Source: Chryseobacterium foetidum
Lineage (GTDB): Bacteria > Bacteroidota > Bacteroidia > Flavobacteriales > Weeksellaceae
Direction: 5' to 3'
Length of the DNA: 64,000 nucleotides
Assembly: GCF_025457425.1 (NCBI RefSeq)
Contig: NZ_JAMXIA010000002.1
Coordinates: 156,361-220,360, forward strand
The translations under genes were made by a program, and so were the position numbers. Shown here in pieces: positions 55,358 through 64,000 of this stretch (its first letter is position 1; each line of letters opens with the position of its first letter). The notes under the pieces are model-generated. The model saw nothing but the letters and a program-made list of their open reading frames with translations, had not been told where the DNA came from and searched no databases.

Positions 55358-55860
55358 ATGAAACTTTGTTTAATGATACGAGATTTTGAGAAAACAATTT
55401 TAAAAAATAAGATTTCAAAATTCATATCCTTTAAAATCTCAAAATACCACCGTTTGTTTAACGAGCTTTCAGTTTTAATCGAATAAAGTAATAAGTAAGT
55501 TGCATTTGTTCCTAACAGTGCATTGAAGTTATTGTTTGGCAACTAGGTCTGTGCATTGATGAAGAAATACTTAATAACGAAAGTGCAGCCCATCATAAGG
55601 TAATTGTTGCGACTCTGGCGATACGGTTAGAAAGTTAGTACGGTCAAAACTTTGAGAAGTGAAACATTAGATGATTTAGTTTTCTGAACAATTTTCTGAT
55701 TTTAACATTGTCGTTCCACTGGCACGAAAATAAGCTGGAGTCACTTTGTAATTTTTATTTCCTTACAAACAACTGAATCTCAATCTTTTTATGCCCACAA
55801 ACCGATTGAGGAATAATGGGAAAAAACGCCAACTGAGCAATTAAATAGTTGATGAGCATT
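55358..55860 (+). pseudogene. Decayed DUF1016/PDDEXK nuclease (YhcG-like) gene
   Basis: Pieces of the N-terminal DUF1016 domain can be read across stops and one shift: KYHRLFNELSVLIE (to 55486), NSALKLLF (from 55514), then WQLGLCIDEEILNNE, IVATLAIRLES with YGQNFEK, and FSDFNIVVPLARK. They follow the family order (NSALxLLxWQxGxxI, then YGxxFxxxNLRxMxQF, then SWSH). The gene is clearly inactive. It lies back to back with the broken recombinase. Confidence 0.65.
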
Positions 55861-56330
55861 TGAACGAAAAGAAATTGCTGATACGCAGCTATGAAAATTT
55901 CCATCAGATTTATAAAATACCTTTAAAGCAAAATATTCTAAAAAAAATAAAACACGACATTGTCTGTCGAATTAGGCCAAGGGATTTTTTATTGTTTAGT
56001 CAAATGAATGTGAACTTAAAATTCGGATCATTGATAAGAATACTTGTCAAGAAAATTTCACAAATGTATCAAGAAGTATACATCTCAAAGATCATTTTAT
56101 CTTAGACCTGAAATATAATGTCATCGTTTAAAAAACATTCACTTTATGTAATGATACACTATAAATTCTTCATTTTTAAAAAGTAAAATGTTAAACTCTT
56201 CCAATTGCTGGTTCACAGGGTTATTGAGTTGTTTACTAAGGAAGAGTTAATTTTAGATGTAGTATCATTTTCAGTTTAATTTTGCATAATTTCAATCTTA
56301 TCGATTTATAAAGCTATCAGGAATTTAAAA
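55861..56330. other. Region without a convincing gene
   Basis: It holds an 81-codon frame (TTG start at 55860) with no recognised domain. It may include the unrecognisable 3' part of the DUF1016 pseudogene. Nothing else is seen. Confidence 0.35.
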
Positions 56331-56331
56331 A

Positions 56332-56358
56332 AGCACGAATAACCTAATTATTCGTGCT
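56332..56358 (-). terminator. Terminator of the surface-protein operon
   Basis: AGCACGAATAA (56332-56342) pairs perfectly with TTATTCGTGCT (56348-56358). On the minus strand a run of T follows. Confidence 0.88.
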
Positions 56359-56406
56359 GAAATCTCAATCATTTATACTACTATTATCCGATAATACAGA
56401 TCGTGT

Positions 56407-56982
56407 TTATGGTTTCCAATATGTCCAACCACCACCATTGTAGACAGCCAGTCTTTTTGCTCCAGCCTTATTAATAAAAACCATCAAACCTGGTGCTGGG
56501 TCAGGTATGTTATTTGTATCACTAACTATAGGAAGTATCATTGCTTTTGTCAATGATTCAAGGACTAATACACCATCGGCAGTAGAAACATCTGCTCCAA
56601 TGATCACTTTAGCTGCTGGATCTTCTGTAACTGCTAGAGCATTTGGCTGTAATGTCATGGAACTGCTTATATTGGCATCGTGACCGAAACTCAAATCTAC
56701 CCATCCTGTAGCTCCTCCGGTTGTAACACCATTGTAATATTTTACTCTAGCCGCAGCTTGGTTAGTAGCATCCAAGACGATTGTCCCTTCTGCCAATCCA
56801 GTTCCAGTAGGCATTGTACGAACATAAGGTAAGATAATCCCCTTATTTTGTCCAGTAGCAAATTCAAGCAAAACAGATACTTTCTGTCCTGCAGGTGCTG
56901 TTCCTATAGCGTCGCCCATAATCACTTGAGAACTGATGTGTCCTGAAATTACGATTGCTGCAACTGATAATATGTTTTTCAT
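56407..56982 (-). CDS. Exported protein of the surface-protein operon
   Basis: The ATG at 56982 (MKNILSVAAIVISGHISSQV) gives a proper signal peptide; the longer frame adds ten residues without support. The 191-residue product has two related halves, one with GIILPYVRTMPTG and one with AMILPIVSDTNNIPDPAPGL. It ends in an aromatic GGWTYWKP as in many Chryseobacterium surface or fibre proteins. The segment MVFINKAGAKRLAVYNGGGW resembles the end of the 984-residue neighbour. It is 74 bases downstream of that gene and probably co-transcribed. Confidence 0.72.
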   Translation of the reverse strand: MKNILSVAAIVISGHISSQVIMGDAIGTAPAGQKVSVLLEFATGQNKGIILPYVRTMPTGTGLAEGTIVLDATNQAAARVKYYNGVTTGGATGWVDLSFGHDANISSSMTLQPNALAVTEDPAAKVIIGADVSTADGVLVLESLTKAMILPIVSDTNNIPDPAPGLMVFINKAGAKRLAVYNGGGWTYWKP

Positions 56983-57056
56983 TTTAATTTTATTTAATTG
57001 ATAAGAGACCAATCTTGTGAAAGATTAACTTTTTATTATAATGAATTCTGTGAGTG

Positions 57057-60011
57057 TTATGGACATGCAGGAGTACTAAAGCAACTCCAAATGCCATCAC
57101 TATAAATTTTTAGACATTTAGCAGTAATATCATATACCATCATCCCCTCCTGTGGACTAGATATGGCTGTTAAACCAGCAGTTGATACTCGTGTTATAAC
57201 AAACCCCTTCGTATTGGACTCTAATGCTACATGTCCTGATTTTCTTCCCATTGGCCAATTGTCAGTTGAGGACGCTCTTTTTAATAGTGTTATCCCAATT
57301 TTTGTTTCAGGTCCTGTTCCCGGTGTGAAAGCAGGGTTGTAACATGCACAACTACTATATCCAGCATCAGTTGGAAGAAAATATGAGACCGTCATCGGGG
57401 TAGGACAACTTACAATTAAAGGGCTATAGAAAGCGTAATACGTCCCAGGTGGAACCGCTGCAATATTAGTTACCTGAGTTCCTGGATCTCGTGTAACCGT
57501 CGTCCACCAGTCAATTGTTGTCACCCCTGGTGGCAGTGAAGATGGTTGTGCATTTTGCAGATTAGCCAAAGTTCCTGAACAAATTTTTAAATCTGTCACG
57601 GCAGGTCCTGCCAAGGCTCCACATAACGATAAGGGAGAAGTATCTCCAAAATTATAGGTCGCTTCAGTTCCCGAAGTTGAACTGTTATTCGCCATACTTC
57701 CATTAATACGGTGGCCTACATAACCAAATTTTGTACTACACTGCTTGATGATTAAGGTGGTATGCCCCCCGGTTTCAACAGCAATTAATGTATCTGTACT
57801 ATTTAATTTTGCTGCATTATATGCACCCGATATACTTCCAGGCATTAATGTTGGATCAGCGGTTGTTGTAGTTGCTCCGAACATTGTACCGTCGTTATTT
57901 CCCCATGCCCATAATTTCCCGTCAACTGTAAGAACATTGATTGCAGCGTAGGTTCCAAAACCATCATGCTCCTGTGGGCTGATCCATACTACATTTGAAA
58001 GAAAATCTCCAGCTGTGCCCGATTTTTGCACTCTAACCCAAACATTGCTGTCCGCTGTTGAGAAGATTCCTAACTGTTTTGAACTATTTTCGCCCATACT
58101 GTATAAGTTACCGTCTGTTGCAAGCAAATAATAAGTTTGGTAAGTAACGTTTGCTTCAGTTCCCACTGTCATCCCAATCATCTTAGGTGTTATACCCGCC
58201 GGTTTTGACATCAACGTAGCATAGCTCCTGTTTGTAGGAACATCTGATGCACCACCGATACGAGATCTTGTCCCCCAAGTATATAATTCTCCATCAGCAG
58301 TCAACGCTATCATGGCATTAACAGTTCCTCTCATAGCAACGACATTATTTAAATTGGTAGTAGCATTGATTTTAACCCTGTGCCAGACGGCATCGGTTGC
58401 AGTTGTACCATCTCCGTTTTTCTCGCCACTGTTACTTAACATCCACGCAGCCCCTGAACAAGTTACAATGGCCAATGTATGCTTTGTACCAAACATCATT
58501 TTCACATCTGTAGGAGAAACACCTAAAGGTAATCCATCCGCCTTCGTACCAGCTGTCCCTAAAGTTCCTATTGCTACGGACCCAAAACTAATTGTACCTT
58601 TAATCTCAGTACTGATCATTGTTCCTGTTGCACCACCCCAGACAAACAATCCGGTAGTTGTTAAAACTGCAAATTGCTGAGCATTCTGATTACTTCCTGA
58701 AGCAATTTTCAAGATGGTTCCTGTAAGTCCCGGATAGGTAGTACTGTTAATTTCAGTCGGGACTAAAATATGTTGATTAGCTCCGCTTACTACAGTAGAA
58801 GACGTTCCTTGTCCCCAAACTTTTACTTTACCATCCGATTCCTTAACCATAGAAGAATGAAATACACTCACCATATTGTCATATTCCAGAGTATTGGGAT
58901 CATTACTATTAACATAAGCATTTCCATTACATCCTGTTGTACAAAGCCCAGTATTTAAGCAGCTGTTAACAGCAGAATTGTAAGCACTTCCAGCTCCCTG
59001 TCCTCCAGTCGCAGCTGTAGGAATACCATTTGAATCTACTGAACCAGAAATACTCCAGTTGTTATTTAACATACTCTGCGTAATATTTTTATCTCCTTCA
59101 ATTGCATCAGGGCAACCATCTCCATCAGAATCAAGATCTAAATAATCTTCAATTCCATCTCCATCTGTATCGACAAATTGAGGATAATCCGCACAGAAGT
59201 CGTTGATTCTAACACTCTGAAGATTTGTAGATCCTCCTGTTGATGCCGTATAACCATAGGTGACCAATTTGTTAACTTGAGATACAGGTATATTAAAATA
59301 CGTTAAGCAAAAGTTATCAAGAGTTCCGCTATGAGTGTAACTTCCTGCATTAATCCCATCGACAGTGTAAGACAAAGTACGTGTAGTCGCGTTCCATGTT
59401 ACAACGACATTATGCCAGGCATCATCTTCCAGTTCGCCGATTGCAACCGCATTTGTCAGCGAAGCAATTCCCGGGACAAATGAATCACCACCACTTAGAG
59501 CAGCCCCATCAGTATCCCAGATCATACCGTGGTCAGCTGCGATATCACCGGACGACGTATTATTTAAGTAAGTATCTAATTCAAGTGCAATTCCATTTAC
59601 AATACCGGCAGCTCCGATACCAAAGCCCGAAGCTCCAACGGCTGCATTGCCTGCTGGATCATTATGAAATACTGTTGCTATACCATCAGCCCCATCAGCA
59701 GATCCTAAATACGCCTGATATCTGATAGTAAATGACTGCGCAAAATTAATTTTGTTCAACGACCACATGCTTCCGCTCTGTGTTGTACTATTTTCCGTCA
59801 GTCTGACAGTATTCGAAGGAATGCCGGAGTTCCCACCGCTAACCGCAGTTCCGTTTAATTTAAATAATGTAGTCATTGTTGCGCCCTGCATTCGTTTTTC
59901 GACACAATCAATAATTCCGTCATTATCAGAATCCAGATCTTGAGCCTTAGTTGAAGAGATAAATCCTATCGAAAAGAGCAGGACTAAAAGTAACTTGTTA
60001 AATTTTTTCAT
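57057..60011 (-). CDS. Large secreted protein with lectin-like, calcium-repeat and RCC1-like parts
   Basis: The 984-residue protein has a signal peptide (to about residue 23). [14 protein letters not shown] follows, then an L-type-lectin-like domain (residues about 45-265), then calcium-binding repeats of thrombospondin type 3 style ([20 protein letters not shown]). RCC1-like repeats span about 370-760 ([37 protein letters not shown]). The C-terminal end is [19 protein letters not shown]. It is likely exported and displayed, for adhesion or sugar binding. The terminal segment resembles the downstream small partner. Confidence 0.82.
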   Translation of the reverse strand: MKKFNKLLLVLLFSIGFISSTKAQDLDSDNDGIIDCVEKRMQGATMTTLFKLNGTAVSGGNSGIPSNTVRLTENSTTQSGSMWSLNKINFAQSFTIRYQAYLGSADGADGIATVFHNDPAGNAAVGASGFGIGAAGIVNGIALELDTYLNNTSSGDIAADHGMIWDTDGAALSGGDSFVPGIASLTNAVAIGELEDDAWHNVVVTWNATTRTLSYTVDGINAGSYTHSGTLDNFCLTYFNIPVSQVNKLVTYGYTASTGGSTNLQSVRINDFCADYPQFVDTDGDGIEDYLDLDSDGDGCPDAIEGDKNITQSMLNNNWSISGSVDSNGIPTAATGGQGAGSAYNSAVNSCLNTGLCTTGCNGNAYVNSNDPNTLEYDNMVSVFHSSMVKESDGKVKVWGQGTSSTVVSGANQHILVPTEINSTTYPGLTGTILKIASGSNQNAQQFAVLTTTGLFVWGGATGTMISTEIKGTISFGSVAIGTLGTAGTKADGLPLGVSPTDVKMMFGTKHTLAIVTCSGAAWMLSNSGEKNGDGTTATDAVWHRVKINATTNLNNVVAMRGTVNAMIALTADGELYTWGTRSRIGGASDVPTNRSYATLMSKPAGITPKMIGMTVGTEANVTYQTYYLLATDGNLYSMGENSSKQLGIFSTADSNVWVRVQKSGTAGDFLSNVVWISPQEHDGFGTYAAINVLTVDGKLWAWGNNDGTMFGATTTTADPTLMPGSISGAYNAAKLNSTDTLIAVETGGHTTLIIKQCSTKFGYVGHRINGSMANNSSTSGTEATYNFGDTSPLSLCGALAGPAVTDLKICSGTLANLQNAQPSSLPPGVTTIDWWTTVTRDPGTQVTNIAAVPPGTYYAFYSPLIVSCPTPMTVSYFLPTDAGYSSCACYNPAFTPGTGPETKIGITLLKRASSTDNWPMGRKSGHVALESNTKGFVITRVSTAGLTAISSPQEGMMVYDITAKCLKIYSDGIWSCFSTPACP

Positions 60012-60087
60012 CTGTAATCAATTAGTTGTTCCGCATTGCGGTTTATTTTATTTTAAAGAAGGGATATTATTTGCCATAAGAAATGTT

Positions 60088-60360
60088 CTAAGGATATGAC
60101 GGAGGGGGCCGCATTCTAGGCGACTTTATACCAGAAACCATGGCGGCAGATAGAGATAAATACGTATTATTTACAGATTCAGCAATCCAGCTGCTTTCTA
60201 ATATTTGTAAAAAATTCCTTATAATGTACTTTCTATGTATCACGTAGAACCATGCTATTAGAATTACATACAACATGGTGTAAAGTGAGTAAAGAAGATA
60301 AGAAGTATGACTTGTAACTTTTTCCATTTCTGCAATAGTGCTTGCTCTTAAAGCTGGCAA
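60088..60360 (-). CDS. Possible small membrane protein
   Basis: The 90-codon frame starts at TTG 60360; ATG at 60324 (MEKVTSHTSYLLYSLYTMLY) is an alternative. One hydrophobic helix is followed by a basic tail ending RMRPPPSYP. No domain or promoter was recognised. It is kept as a low-confidence gene because the frame sits in a 500-base gap on the same strand as its neighbours. Confidence 0.3.
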   Translation of the reverse strand: MPALRASTIAEMEKVTSHTSYLLYSLYTMLYVILIAWFYVIHRKYIIRNFLQILESSWIAESVNNTYLSLSAAMVSGIKSPRMRPPPSYP

Positions 60361-60524
60361 TATTACACCTGTTGGGGTAAAATAACAAGATAAAGGAAGT
60401 TCATATTCCTGAAAAGGAGTTCAAAAGTATATCAGTAAAACATTGATGAACAGCAATTTAAAACATTAATCTTTAAAGATAGGATTATAAACCTCTGTGT
60501 TGTTTTAAATGACAAATAAGCAAG

Positions 60525-62105
60525 TTATGATTGACTTTCTCTTAAGTTATAAAGATATTGTGACGGTGAAATATCTACAACTTTTTTGAATGCACTTGCA
60601 AATTTACTTTGTGACGAAAAACCAGCCTCCACAGCTAAAGTGGCAATTTTATATTTTTGATATTTTGGTTCAGTCTGTAATTTTTCAATAATGAAATTAA
60701 TGCGGAGTTCATTAATGTAATTATTAAAATCCTTTTGCTTAAAGTGATTGATGACATAAGAGAGATACTTAGTATTTGTTTCACAATAGGATGCTAAAAA
60801 TGGAAGTGAAATAGCATTTCGAGTATACATGGTCGACTTCTCAAACTTCTCAAGTTTTGCAAGGAGTTTTTGTTCAGTGGCAATAGTCATCATCGGAGAT
60901 TGCTCCGAATCGACTGGAATAGTTTTTTGTGGTTCAGTAAGATTTGATTCTTTAATTTTTTTACTTTGAATTTCTAATTCTGAATGCTTACGTTGCAAAT
61001 TATGAAGATGCTCATTCGCTAGTTTGAGCTTTGCTTTATGTTTCTTCTTCCGTACAATCAGGACGATCAAAACAATTGTAAATAAAATTACTGCAGCCAC
61101 CAAATAATAGGTTTTCTCTGCTGCTTTTTTTTCTGCAACATTATTTTTTTTCTCAAGTTCAGAAAATTCTCTATTGAGAAACGAACTGGCTTTTCTTTCA
61201 ATTTGTTCAAGCGTGGAATCTTTTTTCTGCGTAGTCTCCTCAAACTGCTTGATATTTTTTGTTGCAAGATAATATTGCTGGGAGGTCGTATAAATTTCTT
61301 TTTTTAACTGTAGATAGTTGGATTTTTTAGAAATCCCTTCTGCTATTTCAAGATATTGCTTTGCTTTTTCAAAGTCTTGAGTTGCAATATAGACTTGGGC
61401 AATTCCATTATACACTAAACCTTTTAAAAAGTTATCGGGGATCCTGTCAAGAATTTCTTTTGCTTGCTGGTACTGCTCAATAGCTTTTCTATAGTTGGTT
61501 AATTTAAAATAGCACAGACCTTCTAATTGACGATTGGTCGCAGTAAAAAAGATTTCTTCGTTATTAGCCAGATCAAAGTACTTTTGCGACGTTCTTATCA
61601 GATCAATTGCCTCAGTATAATTTTTAAACTCAATTGCATAGTACGCCTTTTCCTGCATTACCAATCCAGTCATGTTGTAAACAGCTGTTTGATTATCAAT
61701 ATTTTGAATGACTTTTTCTGATTTTTCAACATATTTTTTTGATTGGACGAACAAGCCAAGATTCCTATATTGAGATGAAAGAAATCCATAGATCTTAGCT
61801 TGCCACAGATACTCCCCTGAGCTAAGGACAATGTCTTCAGCTTTTAAAGCATACCTAATAGACTTTTCCACGTCTCCAGATTGCTGTAACAGAGTTGCGG
61901 ACAACATCAGGCTTTTGGCCTTAAATTTTGGAGTTTCTGAAATCTGATAAAGTGAATCGGCAGCTTCTAATGCTTTCTTAAAATCTTTCTGAGAGGTTTC
62001 TAAATAAGTCTTTGTAAAGATTCGATTGTATGCATCCGGATTTTGAGAACAAACAATACTGCTGATCAACAAGGATATAAGGATGTATAACAATTGTACT
62101 TTCAT
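60525..62105 (-). CDS. TPR-membrane-AraC type regulator
   Basis: The 526-residue protein has a signal-like head (MKVQLLYILISLLISSIVCS), then about six tetratricopeptide-like repeats in residues 30-290. One membrane helix follows (YYLVAAVILFTIVLIVLIV, about 330-348), then a coiled coil and a cytosolic AraC-type DNA-binding domain (residues about 430-520, ending SKFASAFKKVVDISPSQYL). This one-component plan, sensing outside and binding DNA inside, is common in Chryseobacterium. It may control the surface-protein operon next to it, which reads in the same direction. Confidence 0.85.
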   Translation of the reverse strand: MKVQLLYILISLLISSIVCSQNPDAYNRIFTKTYLETSQKDFKKALEAADSLYQISETPKFKAKSLMLSATLLQQSGDVEKSIRYALKAEDIVLSSGEYLWQAKIYGFLSSQYRNLGLFVQSKKYVEKSEKVIQNIDNQTAVYNMTGLVMQEKAYYAIEFKNYTEAIDLIRTSQKYFDLANNEEIFFTATNRQLEGLCYFKLTNYRKAIEQYQQAKEILDRIPDNFLKGLVYNGIAQVYIATQDFEKAKQYLEIAEGISKKSNYLQLKKEIYTTSQQYYLATKNIKQFEETTQKKDSTLEQIERKASSFLNREFSELEKKNNVAEKKAAEKTYYLVAAVILFTIVLIVLIVRKKKHKAKLKLANEHLHNLQRKHSELEIQSKKIKESNLTEPQKTIPVDSEQSPMMTIATEQKLLAKLEKFEKSTMYTRNAISLPFLASYCETNTKYLSYVINHFKQKDFNNYINELRINFIIEKLQTEPKYQKYKIATLAVEAGFSSQSKFASAFKKVVDISPSQYLYNLRESQS

Positions 62106-62326
62106 AAGATTTTTCCTAATGTATACTTATATTTGTTTTGTCTGAACATACGCTGCAAATATCCGATTTGAGATTACAAAACACAATTTTTATTCAAAAA
62201 GATATTATTGCTTTTAAATACCACAAAAGACAGTTTTTAGATTTTTTGAATTTCATAATCAGTATAGGAAATCTAAAAATCGTAATCTTAATCTTAATTA
62301 TAAAAAATAATAATCTTATTTAAAAA

Positions 62327-62482
62327 TGCCCTCTCAAATCGAGAAGGCAAAAACACAAATGATGAAAAAAATAGCCTTTCAGCTAGATGCTTTTGATGTG
62401 GTTTCTGTATAATATTACTTATATTTTGACCACATTTATTTTTTATCTATATCAGATTTAAAATCCATCAGCGATTATAATA
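62327..62482 (-). ncRNA. Candidate small RNA (about 155 nt)
   Basis: In a 766-base gene-free stretch the minus strand has a promoter (TTG, 17 bases, then TACTTTTG at 62496-62489) and a terminator-like hairpin TGCCTTCTC-GATTT-GAGAGGGCA followed by TTTTT at 62349-62322. Inside are GTGGT/ACCAC arms and a short TAGC-TGAAAG-GCTA stem with a T run. Only tiny frames (10 codons or fewer) occur. It is a prediction from signals only. Confidence 0.4.
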
Positions 62483-62488
62483 ATTATG

Positions 62489-62496
62489 CAAAAGTA
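62489..62496 (-). promoter_or_regulatory. -7 element of the candidate small RNA
   Basis: TACTTTTG on the minus strand (TAnnTTTG), with a TTG 17 bases upstream that fits the Bacteroidota -33 element. Confidence 0.5.
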
Positions 62497-62810
62497 AGGT
62501 TTTCACAAAAGGGCAATAAGAAATGCTTTGCCAAATTCCTGAAAACGGTTCATTAAAAGTAACTTTTCAACTACCTAAAAACATTGCTAATAAAACAGTT
62601 ACAGTACTTTCGTAAAATGTAAATAATTTATTCAACCAGTACTAATTATGTTTAATTCTTTTCTTTTACCGCCATTTACTTTCACCTGATTTTATAATCC
62701 AGAAGTAATATTCTCTATTTTCCTGAAAATGATTGATACTTATTAAGGATCGTAATTGTGTAACTATTATTTTTGCTGCGGATTTAAATCTAACACAAAG
62801 TTATTATATC

Positions 62811-62850
62811 AAAGGTCATCAGTTTAAAACACTAAACTGTTGACCTTTTT
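62811..62850 (+). terminator. Terminator-like hairpin in front of the 62872 gene
   Basis: AAAGGTCATCAGTTTA (62811-62826) pairs with TAAACTGTTGACCTTT (62833-62848) with one mismatch and runs into T. It lies only 22 bases before the next ATG, and a -7-like TATTTTTG is at 62768-62775. It may be a leader attenuator or end an upstream short RNA. Confidence 0.75.
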
Positions 62851-62871
62851 AAATAATACCAGATAGCAGCA

Positions 62872-63351
62872 ATGAAAATTACAAATAAAAAAAATGTGAA
62901 GCATCTAAGGTGTACAGCTCTTGCAATATGCTTAATACTAGTGACTGCAGCATGCTTAGCCTCCATTCTTTATTTAAAAGCAATGTTTTTAAGCATCTTT
63001 ATTATAGTATCGGTTTATGCTTTAAATGTCAATTCGCAGATCTATGAATCTGCAGGCGAATGTATTTCCTTCAGTAAATATTCATTTTTAAAAAAAGGCT
63101 ATGTACGACCCTATGTGGAAATACCTGCTTCATATATCGTTGATTATAATATCGGCGGATTTCTTTATGCCTACTACCTAGTCATTCATATTGACAATGG
63201 AATATCCAAACCAAAGAAAATTAAGATATCTCTTTACTGGTTCAAAGAGATTCAGGTTATTGGTATAGTTAAATCACTAGATCATATTAAAAGAAGAAAT
63301 ATCAGTGATAGCAAAAAAGAAGTTGAAAGACTACTTCATGCAAGTTTCTAA
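62872..63351 (+). CDS. Small two-helix membrane protein, unknown
   Basis: The 159-residue protein has a basic head, two adjacent membrane helices (residues about 15-52) and then a soluble domain (from SQIYESAGECISFSKYSFLK to the end) that reads like a beta-rich PH-type fold. The function is unknown. The gene stands alone behind a hairpin and ahead of another. Confidence 0.6.
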   Translation: MKITNKKNVKHLRCTALAICLILVTAACLASILYLKAMFLSIFIIVSVYALNVNSQIYESAGECISFSKYSFLKKGYVRPYVEIPASYIVDYNIGGFLYAYYLVIHIDNGISKPKKIKISLYWFKEIQVIGIVKSLDHIKRRNISDSKKEVERLLHASF

Positions 63352-63428
63352 ATTACAGAAGTAGAATAAATGTGAATCAAGTTTGTATGAGGTGAAAACT
63401 CAATATTTTATCTATTACTTTACAGCAG

Positions 63429-63453
63429 CAGCCGTAAGATCCGGCTGATTTTT
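63429..63453 (+). terminator. Terminator after the 62872 gene
   Basis: CAGCCG (63429-63434) pairs with CGGCTG (63442-63447), followed by ATTTTT. Confidence 0.75.
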
Positions 63454-64000
63454 GTTGAACATGATCTCTAAAGCAATATTTTACAAACCACAGTTTTGCA
63501 TTTAAAAAACTCATCAGTTAACGAGTTATAATTATAATCATTTTTCTTATAAGAAAAGATAGAATTAACAATCTGACCTGTCATTTAAATCATCTGGCGA
63601 TCACTACAAAACCATCCATTTAGATCTTTAAAGTCTTTGTACAAAAATGAACAATCTTCGACATTCGTGTACTTATTCTGGATAATTTCTTTCGTTACAT
63701 TCCCATTACTGTCGTTGTCGAAAAAAAGCACCGTTAAAAAATAGATATTAACATCATAAGAACATTTTTCAAATCTAAAAATCGGTTCGTTTATTTCTTT
63801 TTAGTTTGATATATTGTAAGTTTTTCCTAAAATTTTCTCGTCATAATAACTAAAAATTTTATAAATTTGTGTTATCTACAAAACGTTATAAAATTACATA
63901 AATTTTAAGGGGCGAAATAGGGATTAAAAATCATTCAAGTAACTGAAAACCTTATTAATAGGTGGTCGGTTGAAATGCTCACAGTCCCGTCCGGATCGCA
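63454..64000. other. Right end of the window, no gene seen
   Basis: AT-rich sequence with a -7 element TAAATTTG at 63862-63869 (plus strand) that should serve a gene or RNA beyond the edge. The last 25 bases turn GC-rich and are cut by the window end, so they cannot be assigned. Confidence 0.4.

Noticed and set aside
55860..56105. 81-codon frame with TTG start
   Set aside because: No domain or promoter; it probably lies in debris of the DUF1016 gene.
63960..64000. tRNA-like or attachment-site sequence at the right edge
   Set aside because: The GC-rich end is suggestive, but no T-loop or acceptor pairing can be shown, and the sequence is cut.
1..64000. CRISPR arrays, rRNA, tRNA and complete insertion sequences
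   Set aside because: No spaced repeat array, no rRNA- or tRNA-like sequence and no intact transposase were seen when reading both strands.

Overview
The window looks like a chromosomal stretch of a low-GC Flavobacteriia bacterium, most like Chryseobacterium/Elizabethkingia (Weeksellaceae). Three things point there: a CTnDOT-type conjugation module, -7 promoter elements of the form TAnnTTTG with almost no Shine-Dalgarno sequences, and gene families typical of Bacteroidota (MbnP/MbnH, DUF3347, GDCCVxC protein, DUF6428). No rRNA, tRNA or CRISPR array was recognised.

Layout. (1) 1-13.05 kb is the mobilisation and transfer part of an integrative conjugative element: a relaxase cut by the left edge, its accessory protein, an inverted-repeat region that is a good oriT candidate, then traA, a DUF3408 gene, traD, an intrinsic terminator, and a tight traE-F-G-I-J-K-L-M-N-O-Q operon closed by a terminator. 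traH and traP homologues are not seen. (2) 13-19 kb is a decayed accessory zone with gene remnants, two secreted hypothetical proteins and a Fic gene split by a one-base deletion in a G tract. (3) 19-32.4 kb is a signalling and ion-homeostasis block: two CheY-like regulators, a four-PAS histidine kinase, two Crp/Fnr regulators, a ClC protein with CBS domains, a DUF389 protein, NhaA, and an APC permease interrupted by TGA at codon 9. (4) 32.4-37.7 kb holds a minus-strand copper-type MbnP/MbnH/outer-membrane-protein operon and a RidA/WYL pair. (5) 37.7-42.2 kb holds a third Crp/Fnr regulator, a Tat-type short-chain dehydrogenase, a lipoprotein esterase and a catalase-family protein. (6) 42.4-44.0 kb is a small block of minus-strand genes with a chimeric serine-recombinase fragment. 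(7) 44.1-54.6 kb is a metal-resistance island: an arsenic operon (ArsR, DUF6428, metallophosphatase, GcvH-like protein, ACR3), a mercury-type operon (ArsR, MerTP, GDCCVxC protein) and a copper periplasmic set (Cys-rich protein, HMA-DUF3347, DUF305, DUF3347, haem-binding protein, multicopper oxidase fused to a barrel-like domain). A serine recombinase with an internal stop and a decayed DUF1016 nuclease gene follow. (8) 56.4-64 kb holds a secreted RCC1/lectin-type surface protein pair, a TPR-AraC regulator, a candidate small RNA and a small membrane protein.

The most interesting signal is a 15-bp motif, ATCGTTTTTTGAGAC (relaxed forms ATCATTTTTTGAGAC and ...GAGAT). It occurs eight times between 17.6 and 44.0 kb, always in the same orientation and always between or at the edge of genes. 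It delimits blocks whose genes all read on the opposite strand, and a serine-recombinase fragment starts on it. This suggests a site-specific gene-cassette or module-exchange system that I do not recognise from the literature; it is inferred from sequence only.
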